From Pseudomonadota bacterium (lineage in GTDB: Bacteria > Oederibacteriota > Muellerivitia > Muellerivitales > Muellerivitaceae), in the NCBI GenBank assembly GCA_021324075.1, contig JAJPJW010000100.1, positions 1-38,983 on the forward strand: a stretch of DNA of 38,983 nucleotides. The letters are read 5' to 3'. Positions within the stretch are counted from its first letter, which is position 1, and each line of letters begins with the position of its first letter. The translations under genes were made by a program, and so were the position numbers. Positions 24,801-32,988 of this stretch are shown one piece after another. Under the pieces are notes generated by a model. It made no database searches and was not told the origin of the DNA. It worked only from the letters and a program-made list of their open reading frames with translations.

Positions 24801-25230
24801 GGGAGATGTGAAGGTAGAGCCCTTCGTTTCGGGCCAATACACCAATGTGGCCGTCAATGCCTTTACCGAAACGGGTTCAACGGCACCCTTGAGCTTCGGG
24901 GCGCAGAATGAAGGTTATTTGTCCAGCGACCTGGGGGCTTCGGCGAACAAGAAATACGACATGGGCGGCTGGAATTTGTCGCCCAAAATCAGCGCGGCCT
25001 GGGAGCACATCTACCAGGGAAACCTGGATAGCCTCTCGGCTAATTTCGGCAGCGGCCCGAACTTTACGGTCAACGGCCCGGCCACGGGCAGGGATTCGGC
25101 AGTCTTGGGTGCGGGGATCGACGCCTCCTTCGCCAAAGGCATGAGCGCTTATGTACAATACCAGAGCAAGGTTGGCCTGACGAACTATACGGAACAGAAC
25201 ATATCCCTTGGAATAAATATAGGCTTTTAA
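21862..25230 (+). CDS. Type V autotransporter with long Gly-rich (PGRS-like) passenger
   Basis: A 1,122-residue protein from GTG 21862, with AGGAGG 5 nt upstream. A signal peptide (residues 1-28, ending PLLAQ) is followed by a beta-helix-like segment. Then comes a Gly/Asn-rich stretch (about 150-530) built from GGxGGxGGT repeats and interrupted three times by similar non-repetitive inserts (VxLSGSGDLLNLTG, VTAGSLDFTGSGDVLNMTAG, LTAGSLDLSAAGDVANLTGG). An autotransporter-associated strand repeat follows (LSGANSYTGNTTVTSGTLVAG, about 590-630). The C-terminal 12-stranded translocator barrel (about 850-1122) ends in the aromatic LGINIGF. The glycine repeats look like mycobacterial PE_PGRS but sit in an outer-membrane autotransporter. 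Likely roles are surface display or adhesion; the target is unknown. The repeats are prone to length change. Confidence 0.9.
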   Translation: MSHPRLSAGKRFLGALLLFFAALPLLAQTSITSNDGGTSTAGNLYEAVTTINGTSSGNVTLAISGSNTVVLGQPLPTISQSLTFLGTNGTDQALNLIGENEGQSAVTFNQNLALGNAVTLGLSNDGAGGAGQLDSFFSVGGTLSLGVSDSLAITGGPGNLGANGGPGPVYGSATNGINGTSTVSGFGGPGGPGANSTTTGYNGGNGGAGGNGSTGGGNGGAGGAGGIDGNGGTGGVGGSGSSGFGGAGGNGGTGGAYGNGGNGGNGGTGTSGPGGAGGNGGTGGISPGGNGSTGGGAGLAAGTVSLSGSGDLLNLTGSTGGVGGTGGSCAGGAGGSGGNSSTGNGGNGGHGGTGGIGGSGGTGGAGGSVGVTAGSLDFTGSGDVLNMTAGDGGQGGTGGTGGSGGNGGNGGFSPSGFGGNGGNGGNGGVGGNGGTGGVGGSVVLTAGSLDLSAAGDVANLTGGTGGSAGSGGTGGAAGPGGTGGPGTSTGANGANGNSGFSGSNGMGGNGGDAVVSIGSLNLASGTTFTAVAGAGTGGGTAGSAYVTLGSLTGSGTVSLYGSTAILRADSGDFSGTVAGDEALVVASLGTLALSGANSYTGNTTVTSGTLVAGSLHALSTGNVAVNSGGTLGFAGPVTVDVGGNYTQAAGGTLKMGLGASGTHDQLNVSSAASLDGTFSLVPYGGFVARNNESVTILTALSVSGTFATLDDGVSRSAVSLIYDPDAVVLELFANALSFQDLGNTHNQKNIGAALDGLDSRGGNPNLINNLNTLSNAAMPGAYDQLSPAGLTPLYQMGFATARAEAGLVGSHISQLFGDLGLNSNDTAWTGQSPMFAGDMPAAQEASISKDLEPQRWGVFVNGLGNFGTVTGDGNGPGYQYSTGGMAAGLDYRFSKDFVGGLLLGYNSSGTSQSSGTVNSTGGQAGLYAGWKQESLHIEALASGGVNNYTTQRSAYGGTASGSTQGTQFSGQLEAGYDLKAGDVKVEPFVSGQYTNVAVNAFTETGSTAPLSFGAQNEGYLSSDLGASANKKYDMGGWNLSPKISAAWEHIYQGNLDSLSANFGSGPNFTVNGPATGRDSAVLGAGIDASFAKGMSAYVQYQSKVGLTNYTEQNISLGINIGF

Positions 25231-25238
25231 GAGGCGCC

Positions 25239-25265
25239 TGTTGCCAGGCCACAAGCCGGGCAACA
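25239..25265 (+). other. Hairpin directly after the autotransporter gene
   Basis: TGTTGCC and GGCAACA pair around an inner GGC/GCC with loop CACAA, 8 bp after the stop codon. There is no T-run, so it may protect the mRNA end or pause transcription rather than terminate it. A further inverted pair (GTGCCGGG at 25365-25372 and CCCGGCAC at 25409-25416) lies downstream; the rest of 25231-25614 has no gene. Confidence 0.45.
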
Positions 25266-25447
25266 TGACTTGGCTGTGCCGATTCCATCTTTGTATCAGG
25301 AATCGGCAACGGGTGAATGTAGGGTTTTAACCAACAAACAGCAGTAGGTTATTTTGGAGGCGGGGTGCCGGGTCACCTTTTTGGGGCCCGATAAATCTCA
25401 CTCCTCGCCCCGGCACATCCTAACAGTGCCCCTCGGCTTGAGGGCCT

Positions 25448-25476
25448 CGGGGCAGGGTCCCAAGCCCCGTCTTTTT
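25448..25476 (+). terminator. Rho-independent terminator
   Basis: CGGGGC and GCCCCG form a 6-bp stem with a 10-nt loop, followed by TCTTTTT. It lies 218 bp after the autotransporter stop and is the most likely end of that transcript. Confidence 0.7.
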
Positions 25477-25614
25477 GTGGGCGTTTTTAAATTTTAAGCG
25501 ATTATTATTTCGGCCTTTCAAAAGCACCGTCATTTTGGTGTTAAACTATTCCCCGACCAATATTTGACGGGGATTCCTCCTTTCTCTTGGAGAAGTCCTG
25601 TTTCGAGATCCTTT

Positions 25615-27309
25615 ATGAGAAAAATATCCTATTTGCCCGCCCTCTCGTTCCGTCTCCCCGGCTATCTTTTTCAAACCCTGCTCCTTTTGCTGGCGGCGCC
25701 CTGGGCCGCAAGCCCGGCCTTGGCCCAATGCGACATCAACCCCAGCTCCATCATTACCACTGTCGCGGGAAATGGCATTAGTGGTGATACCGGTGATGGA
25801 GGCCCGGCCGTCTTGGCTGAAATCGACCAACCGCGGGATGTTTGCCTGGACTCGGCAGGAAACATCTATTTCACAGTGCTAGGGGGAGGCGGGGTCCGTA
25901 AAATCAACAGCGCCGGCATCGTCACGGCCTACGCGGGGAATGGAGCCGCCGGCTATTCGGGGGACGGGGGACCCGCGACTTCCGCCGAGATTGACTTTCC
26001 CAATGCCCTGGCCTTCGACAGCAACGGCAATCTTTACATCGCCGATTACGTTGCCAACGTAGTGCGGAAGGTCTCTTCGTCAGGCATCATCACGACCTTC
26101 GCGGGAACCGGGACGCTGGGCTATACGGGAGACGGGGGCCCGGCCACCTCCGCTCAAATGGGGGTTTATGACCTGGCCGTGGACCAGTTCGACAGCATCT
26201 TCGTCAGCGACCCTCACCACTCCGTCATCCGCAAGATCACCCAGGCGGGCATCATCACGACCTTCGCGGGAACAGGGACCGCGGGGTATACGGGGGACGG
26301 GGGCCCGGCCACTTCCGCCGAAATGGCCATACCGGAGGGGATGGCTTTCGACCGGGGGGCGGCCAGCCTTTATTTGTGGGATGATGTCAATTATGTGATC
26401 CGCAAGATCGATTCCTGCGGCATCATCACAACCATCGGCGGGACGGGTGTGCGGACCTATGCGGGGAACGGGGTTCCCGTCTCGACCGCCTCCTTCGCGG
26501 ATGCGGAAGGCTTGGCCCAGTATGGGGGAAACCTCTATGTCAGTGATTGGGCCACGGATACGATCCGGATGATCGACCCCTGTTGGATCGTTCATTTGAT
26601 CGGGGGAACGCCCAGTTTGGGCACCGATACGGGCGACAACGGGCCGGTTGCCAACGCCACCTTGAACACTCCCTTCGGCATCGCCTTCGACGCCGTGGGC
26701 AACCTTTACGTACCCGACCAGGACGGAAACGTCATCCGTAAAATCGCCGTGAATTGTTCCCCTACGCCCACCTTGGCCTGCGTGCCCGACCCGACCGCTA
26801 CGCCGGCCTGCACCCAGCCCCTCCCCACAGGAACACCCACGGACACCCCGACCAACACCATCATCCCGCCGACCGGCAGCCCCACACCCACCCCGACCGA
26901 AACCCCCACTAGTACGCTGACGGGAACGCCCACCAACACCCCCACCGTCACTCCCACCGGTACTCCGACCTTAACGCCCACCATCACGTTGACGGCAACC
27001 CCGAGTTTGACACCCACGGTGACTCCCACTGCCACCCCGATTTGCGTCATCCATGTTTGGCCCGACCCTTTCAGCCGGCAGTATTCCCACGACCAGGCCC
27101 TGAAGATCAGCTGCCTGCCTGCGGGGGCTCAGGTTTCCATCTATACCCTTTCCGGGGAATTGGTGGACCAGTTCGGCCCTTCGGGCGACCCTACCGAATG
27201 GCCGGCGAAGAACCAAAACGGCGCCCCGGTTTCACCGGGGATTTATTTTTACGTGATTGAAAGCGGGCAAACGGTCCTGCAACGGGGAAAGTTTTTGATG
27301 ACGCAGTGA
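25615..27309 (+). CDS. Secreted NHL-repeat protein with Thr/Pro linker and FlgD/T9SS-like tail
   Basis: I start this at ATG 25615 ([13 protein letters not shown]), about 564 residues, because a signal peptide follows (hydrophobic [13 protein letters not shown], ending SPALAQ); an in-frame TTG at 25564 is less likely. Residues about 40-390 are six NHL-type propeller repeats with a recurring [20 protein letters not shown] unit and [15 protein letters not shown]-type strands. A Thr/Pro linker (about 400-480) follows, and then an 85-residue beta domain from HVWPDPF to [10 protein letters not shown] and GKFLM, matching the tail of the frameshifted GH74 protein. NHL propellers bind ligands or proteins and are not usually catalytic. 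The shared tail suggests a common export or surface-attachment route, which is an inference. Confidence 0.85.
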   Translation: MRKISYLPALSFRLPGYLFQTLLLLLAAPWAASPALAQCDINPSSIITTVAGNGISGDTGDGGPAVLAEIDQPRDVCLDSAGNIYFTVLGGGGVRKINSAGIVTAYAGNGAAGYSGDGGPATSAEIDFPNALAFDSNGNLYIADYVANVVRKVSSSGIITTFAGTGTLGYTGDGGPATSAQMGVYDLAVDQFDSIFVSDPHHSVIRKITQAGIITTFAGTGTAGYTGDGGPATSAEMAIPEGMAFDRGAASLYLWDDVNYVIRKIDSCGIITTIGGTGVRTYAGNGVPVSTASFADAEGLAQYGGNLYVSDWATDTIRMIDPCWIVHLIGGTPSLGTDTGDNGPVANATLNTPFGIAFDAVGNLYVPDQDGNVIRKIAVNCSPTPTLACVPDPTATPACTQPLPTGTPTDTPTNTIIPPTGSPTPTPTETPTSTLTGTPTNTPTVTPTGTPTLTPTITLTATPSLTPTVTPTATPICVIHVWPDPFSRQYSHDQALKISCLPAGAQVSIYTLSGELVDQFGPSGDPTEWPAKNQNGAPVSPGIYFYVIESGQTVLQRGKFLMTQ

Positions 27310-27331
27310 GGCCTTGCGGCGGCCCCGGTCC

Positions 27332-27757
27332 TTAGGGTGTGGCGAGGGGTTTGTAAATAAGGCCGATGACGATTCCGGTGATCGTCCATTGGACGAAGTA
27401 AGCCACAGCCTGTAGCAGGGCAAGTTTCAGCCCTATATTCAGGTTCACGTAATTGTGCACCACAAACCCGCAAACCACGAAAAGGCCCAGGAGGGCCCCG
27501 AAGAGCGCTCCTCCCACAAGGCCCGATCCGCCCTGGCGCATCATCGCGAAAAGGATGGCGGCCACCAGGATCGCAACGAAAGTCGCGGCCATTCCGGCCG
27601 GCATGAGGGACATTATTTTTTCCTTGGGCCGGAACACCGACCGGTACTTGCGGTTTTCCTTGATCAGGTCCGGTACCAGTGCCACCAGCAAGAAACCATA
27701 GGCAAAATAAACGACCATGCCGCACAGCGCCGTCAGCGCAAGACTGAAGTAGTTCAT
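27332..27757 (-). CDS. Small four-helix membrane protein, unknown function
   Basis: A 141-residue membrane protein with four hydrophobic segments at about residues 5-30, 55-75, 80-102 and 110-134. A charged cytoplasmic-type loop lies after the first helix (DLIKENRKYRSVFRPKEKI). The last helix reads TGIVIGLIYKP, very like the protein at 13994-14398 (AGIIIGLIYGR), and the overall plan is the same, so the two are probably distant relatives. The gene lies 38 bp downstream of the BI-1/YccA gene on the same strand, with GGAG 8 nt before its ATG, and is probably co-transcribed with it. No function is known to me. Confidence 0.75.
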   Translation of the reverse strand: MNYFSLALTALCGMVVYFAYGFLLVALVPDLIKENRKYRSVFRPKEKIMSLMPAGMAATFVAILVAAILFAMMRQGGSGLVGGALFGALLGLFVVCGFVVHNYVNLNIGLKLALLQAVAYFVQWTITGIVIGLIYKPLATP

Positions 27758-27795
27758 TGGCGCTCCTTTATAAGTTAAAGAAAGGGGGACGGGGC

Positions 27796-28491
27796 TTAGT
27801 TGCGGCGGCTGCCTGAAAGGATCCGCAGGATAAACAAAAAGAGGTTGATGAAGTCCAGGTAGAGGCTCAAGGCCCCGCTGACGTATTCATCGGTCTGGTG
27901 GGTGCGAAGGATGCGGGAGGTGTCAAAAAGGATGAAGAGGGAAAACAAAACCGAACCGATCCAGGAAACGGCCATGGTGGCGGCTTCGCTTTGGATGAAC
28001 ATATTCACCAGCATGATGCCGATCACCGCGAAAAGGCCCACGTAGACGATGCCGCCGAGGAAGGAAAAGTCCTTCTTGGAGATGAAGGTATAGGCGGTTA
28101 ATCCCACGAAAATCGAACCGGTGATTCCGGCGGCCTGGAACACCACATCCATGGATCCGGTCTTCAGTACGGCGTACATGAGGGCTGGGGCAAAATAGGC
28201 GCCGGAGATGAAGGTGAAGGCCAGCAGGGCCAATACGTTGATGACCGCCATTTTGCGCACCGCCATGGCAAGGAAAAACACCCCGAAATAAACCAATGTG
28301 CCGATCAAGTAATGGCCCAGGACCGCGCGGGCGACGTCGGTGTTCGTCATGGTAAGGAAAGCGCCGGCGGTGGCGGAAAGGAGTCCCAACAAGAAAAGGG
28401 AATAAACCTTCTGCAGGAAGCCCATTTGGATCGAGGCGTCTTCCTGAACGACGCTTGAGGCAACCGGTTGGTCTGATGTCAAAAGGCCCAT
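27796..28491 (-). CDS. Bax inhibitor-1/YccA family membrane protein
   Basis: A 231-residue protein with seven predicted membrane helices and family features: FLQKVYSLFLLGLLSATAGAF, VLALLAFTFISGAYFAPAL, ILFDTSRILR, and the C-terminal ALSLYLDFINLFLFILRIL. Family members form pH-sensitive cation channels; bacterial YccA also modulates the membrane protease FtsH. The start is supported by AAGGAG 9 nt upstream. The conserved Asp residues that gate the pore in BsYetJ-type proteins correspond to the D of LFDTSR and of LDFINL. The 234-bp gap upstream is shared with the divergent serine-hydrolase gene. Confidence 0.93.
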   Translation of the reverse strand: MGLLTSDQPVASSVVQEDASIQMGFLQKVYSLFLLGLLSATAGAFLTMTNTDVARAVLGHYLIGTLVYFGVFFLAMAVRKMAVINVLALLAFTFISGAYFAPALMYAVLKTGSMDVVFQAAGITGSIFVGLTAYTFISKKDFSFLGGIVYVGLFAVIGIMLVNMFIQSEAATMAVSWIGSVLFSLFILFDTSRILRTHQTDEYVSGALSLYLDFINLFLFILRILSGSRRN

Positions 28492-28725
28492 GTCCTAGCT
28501 CCTTCGCTGATAAAGCGGATCTTCGGCGCGTTTAGTTTGAGAACCCCCGGGCCAAATGTCAATGAAGCTGCGTTAATAATTAGGTAATAAGCAAAACTCG
28601 GGGCGCTAATGAGGGTAAGGAAAAGGTTGGATGGGGTGACACTCGAAGGGTCCACCCGAGTCCAATAGGTGCGAATGGGGTGGCGGGGCACTGGTTGGAC
28701 AACCGGACTTTAGGAGTGAAAGCGC

Positions 28726-29910
28726 ATGATTCCATTTAAAACAATCGCCGCATTGACGGGAATCGGGGTTTTGTTCTTTTTAGCGGGAACCGGAAAAGCC
28801 CTGGCGGAAAAGGACCCAATCCCTCCCCCGCCGGTGGAGAATGATTCGGCCCTCGTCCAGGCCCAGCCCGAACCGGCCAAAATCCATTACGTTTACGAAG
28901 TTCCGCAAAAGCTTCCGGATGGATGGGCTGTGGGGGATCTTCGGAAGGCAAAAGCCGACCTTGATCCGATAGCCGGGGCGGTGGATCAGATCCTGTCGGG
29001 GGGGATACCCGGGGTCCACAGCCTGCTGCTCCTCCGGCACGGCAAAATAATACTGGAAGAGTATTTCAACGGATATAAGCCGGACGAACCCAACGCCCTG
29101 TATTCCTGCACGAAGTCGGTCTTTTCCACGGTTTGCGGCATCGCCCGGGACCAGGGTCTCCTGGACCCCGGCCAAAAAATTTACGATCTTTACCCCGATT
29201 GCCGCTCGAAGGCCGGTTGGAGCCCCGAAAAGGACGCCATTACGGTGGGGATGATCCTGTCCATGACCTCCGGCCTGGACTGCAACGACGCCGGGAACTG
29301 GAGCACCTCTTGCGGGGTCGCCATGGCGCAAACTTCCGATTGGCTGGCTTTTTGCTTCGGTTTGCCACTCCTGCATCCCCCGGGAAAATCCTGGATGTAC
29401 AACGGAACCAGCTTGTCGCTGGTCGCCGACCTGATCGCCAAGAAAAGCGGCATGGGCTTCCCCCTCTTTGCCCGTAAATATCTTTTGGATCCTTTGGGGA
29501 TCCCGGGTGACACATGGATCCTGGGACCCGGGGGAGTGCCGAAAGTGGACACGGGCCTTTTCTGGAAATCGCGTGACATGGCCAAGCTAGGGCTCCTTTA
29601 TATGAACAAGGGCCTTTGGGAAGGGAAGCGCATCGTTTCAGAAGCCTGGGTGAAAGAAGCCACTACGCCGCAGGCGCCCCTGGGGGCTGCTTTTGGCCAT
29701 GATTACGGCTATCTGTGGCACATCAAAAGCATGCGGTGGGGAGGCCGGACGGTTCCGGTGTTTTACGCCAACGGCTACCAGGGCCAGACGATCTTCGTGT
29801 CCCCCGATGCGGACCTTATCTGCGTGATGACGGGGGGAAACCCGAACGACAGCATTTACGCACTGGAAGAGGGGCTTTTTGAGGGCACGATCCTTCCTTC
29901 TTTTCATTGA
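28726..29910 (+). CDS. Exported class-C-type beta-lactamase-like serine hydrolase
   Basis: A 394-residue protein of the beta-lactamase/transpeptidase-like (PF00144) family. A signal peptide (residues 1-27) and a Pro-rich spacer (32-50) precede the catalytic domain. The nucleophile motif SxxK is S127-C-T-K130 (YSCTKSVFSTVCGIA), and the tyrosine motif is YNG in WMYNGTSLSLV. The segment ILSMTSGLDCND is the usual family loop. Members include esterases, D-aminopeptidases, 6-aminohexanoate hydrolases and true AmpC enzymes; the sequence is closest in style to the esterase/hydrolase group, so antibiotic resistance should not be assumed. AGGAG lies 9 nt before the ATG. It is divergent from the BI-1 gene and convergent with the SnoaL-like gene. 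Confidence 0.88.
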   Translation: MIPFKTIAALTGIGVLFFLAGTGKALAEKDPIPPPPVENDSALVQAQPEPAKIHYVYEVPQKLPDGWAVGDLRKAKADLDPIAGAVDQILSGGIPGVHSLLLLRHGKIILEEYFNGYKPDEPNALYSCTKSVFSTVCGIARDQGLLDPGQKIYDLYPDCRSKAGWSPEKDAITVGMILSMTSGLDCNDAGNWSTSCGVAMAQTSDWLAFCFGLPLLHPPGKSWMYNGTSLSLVADLIAKKSGMGFPLFARKYLLDPLGIPGDTWILGPGGVPKVDTGLFWKSRDMAKLGLLYMNKGLWEGKRIVSEAWVKEATTPQAPLGAAFGHDYGYLWHIKSMRWGGRTVPVFYANGYQGQTIFVSPDADLICVMTGGNPNDSIYALEEGLFEGTILPSFH

Positions 29911-29974
29911 AACAAACACGCGGCCCAGGGCTTGAGGAACCCGCTTCGGCCCCCAAGAGCCCCGATCCCCGAAT

Positions 29975-30397
29975 TTACTTTTGGGTGGCCGAATGGTTCT
30001 CCAGCATGGCGGGGTGGGAGGCCATTTCAATCTTTTTAATGAGCCCGTCTTCCGCGTGGGTGGTCCTCAGTGTGCCTTGAATGGGGCCCGCGGGGGCGGG
30101 CATAACCATGTAATATTTGAAATAAATCAGGTTATTCGCCAGGGCCTCGGTGGTCATATCCAGCTTCTCCAAATTGGCGAAGACTTTGTGGTAGGTTTCC
30201 AAAAAGCCCTCCCGGCCATGCACTTCGCCCGCCGGCCCCACAAAATGGAGGTCCGGATGCAGGGTCTTGCCGATGGCTTGGAGATTGCGGGCGTTCACGG
30301 CCGCGACATATTCCCCGGCGATCCTCTGGCTTTCCCGGGCCGAGCCGATCCTCGTCGATTCCTCAATGGCGGCAATTCGCATGTTTTCCTGGTCCAT
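29975..30397 (-). CDS. SnoaL-like/NTF2-fold protein
   Basis: A 140-residue protein with a SnoaL-like polyketide-cyclase (NTF2) fold. A helical start (SQRIAGEYVAAVNARNLQAI) is followed by GKTLHPDLHFVGPAGEVHGREGFLETYHKVF, a pattern typical of the family. A strand-rich C-terminus follows (YYMVMPAPAGPIQGTLRTTHAEDGLIKKIEM). Such proteins bind small hydrophobic ligands or act as isomerases or cyclases; the substrate cannot be told. It converges with the serine-hydrolase gene. The ribosome binding site is weak. Confidence 0.82.
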   Translation of the reverse strand: MDQENMRIAAIEESTRIGSARESQRIAGEYVAAVNARNLQAIGKTLHPDLHFVGPAGEVHGREGFLETYHKVFANLEKLDMTTEALANNLIYFKYYMVMPAPAGPIQGTLRTTHAEDGLIKKIEMASHPAMLENHSATQK

Positions 30398-30662
30398 GGC
30401 CCGCTCCGTGGGTTTCTTCCTTCAACTTAGTGACGAAAGGCCCCTATTGCAATGCGCCCTTCCGGCCCGGACCCGCCAAAGGGCTCGGAAAAAAGCCGCC
30501 GGTCTTCGCCTGCTTTTTAGGGTGGCGGAAAAGGGGCCTTTCTTCAAGGCTTTCCCCGTATTATCAGTCAAACCGCAAGGGCAATCCACCGCTCCCGGGC
30601 CCCAACGGCCCGCAGGCGGAAGCGGCCTTGAAACTTGCCCCGCCAAGGAGTAGGGTTGTGCC

Positions 30663-31016
30663 ATGACGAAATTAAAGGGTTTGCGGAAAAATCTGCTGGT
30701 TTTTTTAATTGCTGCCGTGGCGCTTCCCGTAGCTTGCCGGGAACTGGTCATGATGATGGTCCGCACCAATGCCCAATACGGGACCCAGGATAGTCTCCAC
30801 GGTTCCGGCCGGCTTTGCTTCGGTAAGAGGCTTTTAAGCCAGATCAACTGCCAATCCCTCCAAACCCGTGAAAAAACAGCGAAATCCAAGCCTTGTGCCT
30901 TCTCCTTCTTTTCACCAATGTCCGTTCCCGTTGTCCGGGTTACGGCCAAAGCTGTTCCCTCTGTCTTGGGGGAAGAGCGTTTTCCTTCCGCTGGCCCCAT
31001 TCCGCTTCGAATCTGA
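30663..31016 (+). CDS. Small Cys-anchored exported protein, paralogue A
   Basis: A 117-residue protein of no family I recognise, clearly related to the one at 32527-32883. Both have a basic start, a hydrophobic stretch ending in an Ala-Cys pair at residue 25 (LPVACRELV here), then QDSL-x-SG, FG-x4-L, the segment INCQSLQTRE, and an identical C-terminal PIPLRI. The N-terminus looks like a signal peptide with an approximate lipobox, so a lipoprotein is likely. AAGGAG lies 12 nt before the ATG. It precedes the Gly/Trp-rich secreted protein, whose other side is occupied by paralogue B. This duplicated flanking arrangement suggests a joint function at the cell surface, which is unproven. Confidence 0.65.
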   Translation: MTKLKGLRKNLLVFLIAAVALPVACRELVMMMVRTNAQYGTQDSLHGSGRLCFGKRLLSQINCQSLQTREKTAKSKPCAFSFFSPMSVPVVRVTAKAVPSVLGEERFPSAGPIPLRI

Positions 31017-31268
31017 AACTTTACCCCCGATCCCGATTGCCCGGGTGATTCCCTGTCCGTTTTTCCGGGGAATCGTCCCGCGTTTTTCCTTTTTACCGTA
31101 GAAACCCTTCAACCAATTAAATCTTTTACCGGGCTTTAAGAGTGAAATTTCCAGGTCCGGCGCGATCTTTTTAAAACGGTTTTTTTACCAGAAGTTGAAA
31201 CGTCGAAAGACAAGAAGGGATTCGGGCCGGACGGCACGAAAGATCCGGGTCCCATCAGGTGGTGCAGC

Positions 31269-32465
31269 ATGAAGAAAACAATCGTTGTCTTTGCGATGGC
31301 CCTGTTGTTCCCGGCGGCGGCATTGCCTTACCACAGTTCAAGCAGCGGAGGGCGCGGCGGCGGAGGTAGTTTCAGAGGGGGCGGCCGTGGCGGTGGTTTC
31401 AGCGGCGGCGGCCGCGGAGGTTTCGGCGGGGGAAATAGGGGTTTCACGAACTTTTACCGGGGGGGCTCCCATTCTTATTACGGGCGTTCCTACGGGGGCA
31501 ACCGGGGCTACTGGGGCGGGCGGAATCGGTTTTTTAACCGGACCTATGGAAGCCACAACGCCTTCAACCGGAATTACGGCCGTTACATTTTCAACGGAAA
31601 CCGGTCCGTGGATTCCCGTTTTTTGAACCGTCCCGCGGATAGGGGTTCCGTTGCCGCGGGCCGAAATTCCTTCCCCGGGAGCCTGCAGCACTCCACCGCG
31701 CGGCCGCCCTCCCTTGGCCCCGACGGCCGGCGCCTCTCGGCTTCGGCCTTCTCCCCCCGCCAGATGAACTCCGGCTTCGTGCGCAACCAGATGGGTTCCA
31801 TCACCGGGGACCGGAACTTTAGGTCCCGGATCAACGGGTTCAACCAACTGGCCCGGAACAACCCCAACCACTACTTTTGGCACAACTACGGCGGATGGAA
31901 CTATTGCAACTATTGCGACGGGTTCGGATGCAACTGGTACGGCTGGTATTGTGGCGGCGGCTTCTTTTGGACCCAATATTACGGCGGACTTTTCTGGTGG
32001 AACGACCCCTGGTACGGCTGTTGGGACTATTGGGCCGACGGTTGCTGGAACTGGCCCAACCCCGTGACCAACACGGTTTATGTTTACGAGAACGGCCAGT
32101 ATGAGCCTTCCCAGGGCGACGGCGGCGCCAACAGCCCGCCTTCGGCCGGCGGCGACGGTCCGCGGGTGATGAACCCCGGCGGCGAAGGCCCCGGCGACAC
32201 CTCGCGAAGGGAAGGGGCCGGGATGATCCTCTTCGAAAGCGGCGACAACAGCCGTGCGGTGAAGCTGGTGGGGGACGCCCGGGACGCCTTTTTGATGGAT
32301 ACCGACGCCAAGGCGCTCAAACCCGTTTTCCTCGATACCGGCGTGAAAGGGGTCCGGTTCACCGGGGTGGGAAAGAGATTAAAGGTCCAATTGACCCTCC
32401 AGGATGGATCGGTGGAGACCTTCAAGGCGGACGGGGAAGCGGTGAAGGGAACGACGGCCGGGTGA
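31269..32465 (+). CDS. Secreted Gly/Arg-rich, Trp/Tyr/Cys-rich protein
   Basis: A 398-residue protein with a signal peptide (MKKTIVVFAMALLFPAAALP), an RGG/GGG-rich segment (about 25-65), and a Tyr/Asn/Arg-rich region. A remarkable aromatic/cysteine block follows at about 205-260: WNYCNYCDGFGCNWYGWYC and GCWDYWADGCWNW. A spacer rich in Gly/Pro leads to a compact C-terminal domain of about 90 residues (MILFESGDNSRAVKLVGDARDAF to VQLTLQDGSVETFKADG). The N-terminal part resembles glycine-rich exported proteins of unknown role; the Trp/Cys block could bind glycans, metals or another protein. The gene lies between the two paralogous small proteins and is probably transcribed with paralogue B, 61 bp downstream. 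No defined family is recognised. Confidence 0.75.
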   Translation: MKKTIVVFAMALLFPAAALPYHSSSSGGRGGGGSFRGGGRGGGFSGGGRGGFGGGNRGFTNFYRGGSHSYYGRSYGGNRGYWGGRNRFFNRTYGSHNAFNRNYGRYIFNGNRSVDSRFLNRPADRGSVAAGRNSFPGSLQHSTARPPSLGPDGRRLSASAFSPRQMNSGFVRNQMGSITGDRNFRSRINGFNQLARNNPNHYFWHNYGGWNYCNYCDGFGCNWYGWYCGGGFFWTQYYGGLFWWNDPWYGCWDYWADGCWNWPNPVTNTVYVYENGQYEPSQGDGGANSPPSAGGDGPRVMNPGGEGPGDTSRREGAGMILFESGDNSRAVKLVGDARDAFLMDTDAKALKPVFLDTGVKGVRFTGVGKRLKVQLTLQDGSVETFKADGEAVKGTTAG

Positions 32466-32526
32466 CCGGGGCTGGCGGTGGGACCCAATCCGGGGTCCCA
32501 AATCTTTTTGGAGGTGTTTTGAAAAC

Positions 32527-32883
32527 ATGCCGAAGTTGAACCGTTTCTGGAAAAAACTTTTGCCTTTGCTCGTGACCGCCGCCCTGGTCCCCATGGCCTG
32601 CCGGGACCTGGTCTTGGTGATGATCCATGCGGACAAGGCCGATGGAAGCCCCCAGGACAGCCTCAATCACTCGGGCTCCCGCACCTTTGGGAGGATGTTT
32701 TTACACCAGCTCAACTGCCAATCCCTGGAGTTCCGGGAAAAGTTCTCAGGGGACCATGGCGGGAGCGCGGCCCAACCGGGCATGGAAAGCCTGGCCTTTT
32801 TCCCCCAAACGCCGCGACCCCTTGGGGCCCCCTATGAACGAAGATCCTTTGCCCCAACCACCCCCATCCCCCTACGGATTTGA
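32527..32883 (+). CDS. Small Cys-anchored exported protein, paralogue B
   Basis: A 118-residue paralogue of the protein at 30663-31016. Shared features in order are the signal-like N-terminus ending in Ala-Cys at residue 25 (VPMACRDLV), QDSLNHSG, FGRMFLHQ, LNCQSLEFRE, and the exact C-terminus PIPLRI. The middle parts differ in sequence but not in length. A GGAGG lies 12 nt before the ATG. Two conserved cysteines (residue 25 and that of NCQSL) could be the lipid anchor and a disulfide or ligand site. It closes a three-gene set with paralogue A and the Gly/Trp-rich protein. Function is unknown. Confidence 0.65.
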   Translation: MPKLNRFWKKLLPLLVTAALVPMACRDLVLVMIHADKADGSPQDSLNHSGSRTFGRMFLHQLNCQSLEFREKFSGDHGGSAAQPGMESLAFFPQTPRPLGAPYERRSFAPTTPIPLRI

Positions 32884-32988
32884 GGTTTTGGCTGAAATCC
32901 GGACCGCCTTCGGGGTGGTCCGTTCCCCGCGCTCCCGTAAAAGGCTTCACGGCCGCGCCCCCAACCCCAAAACTGAAAAGAGGAAAAA

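Noticed and set aside
28726-29910. True antibiotic-resistance beta-lactamase
   Set aside because: SxxK and YxG-type motifs are present, but overall features fit the broad serine-hydrolase/esterase family better.
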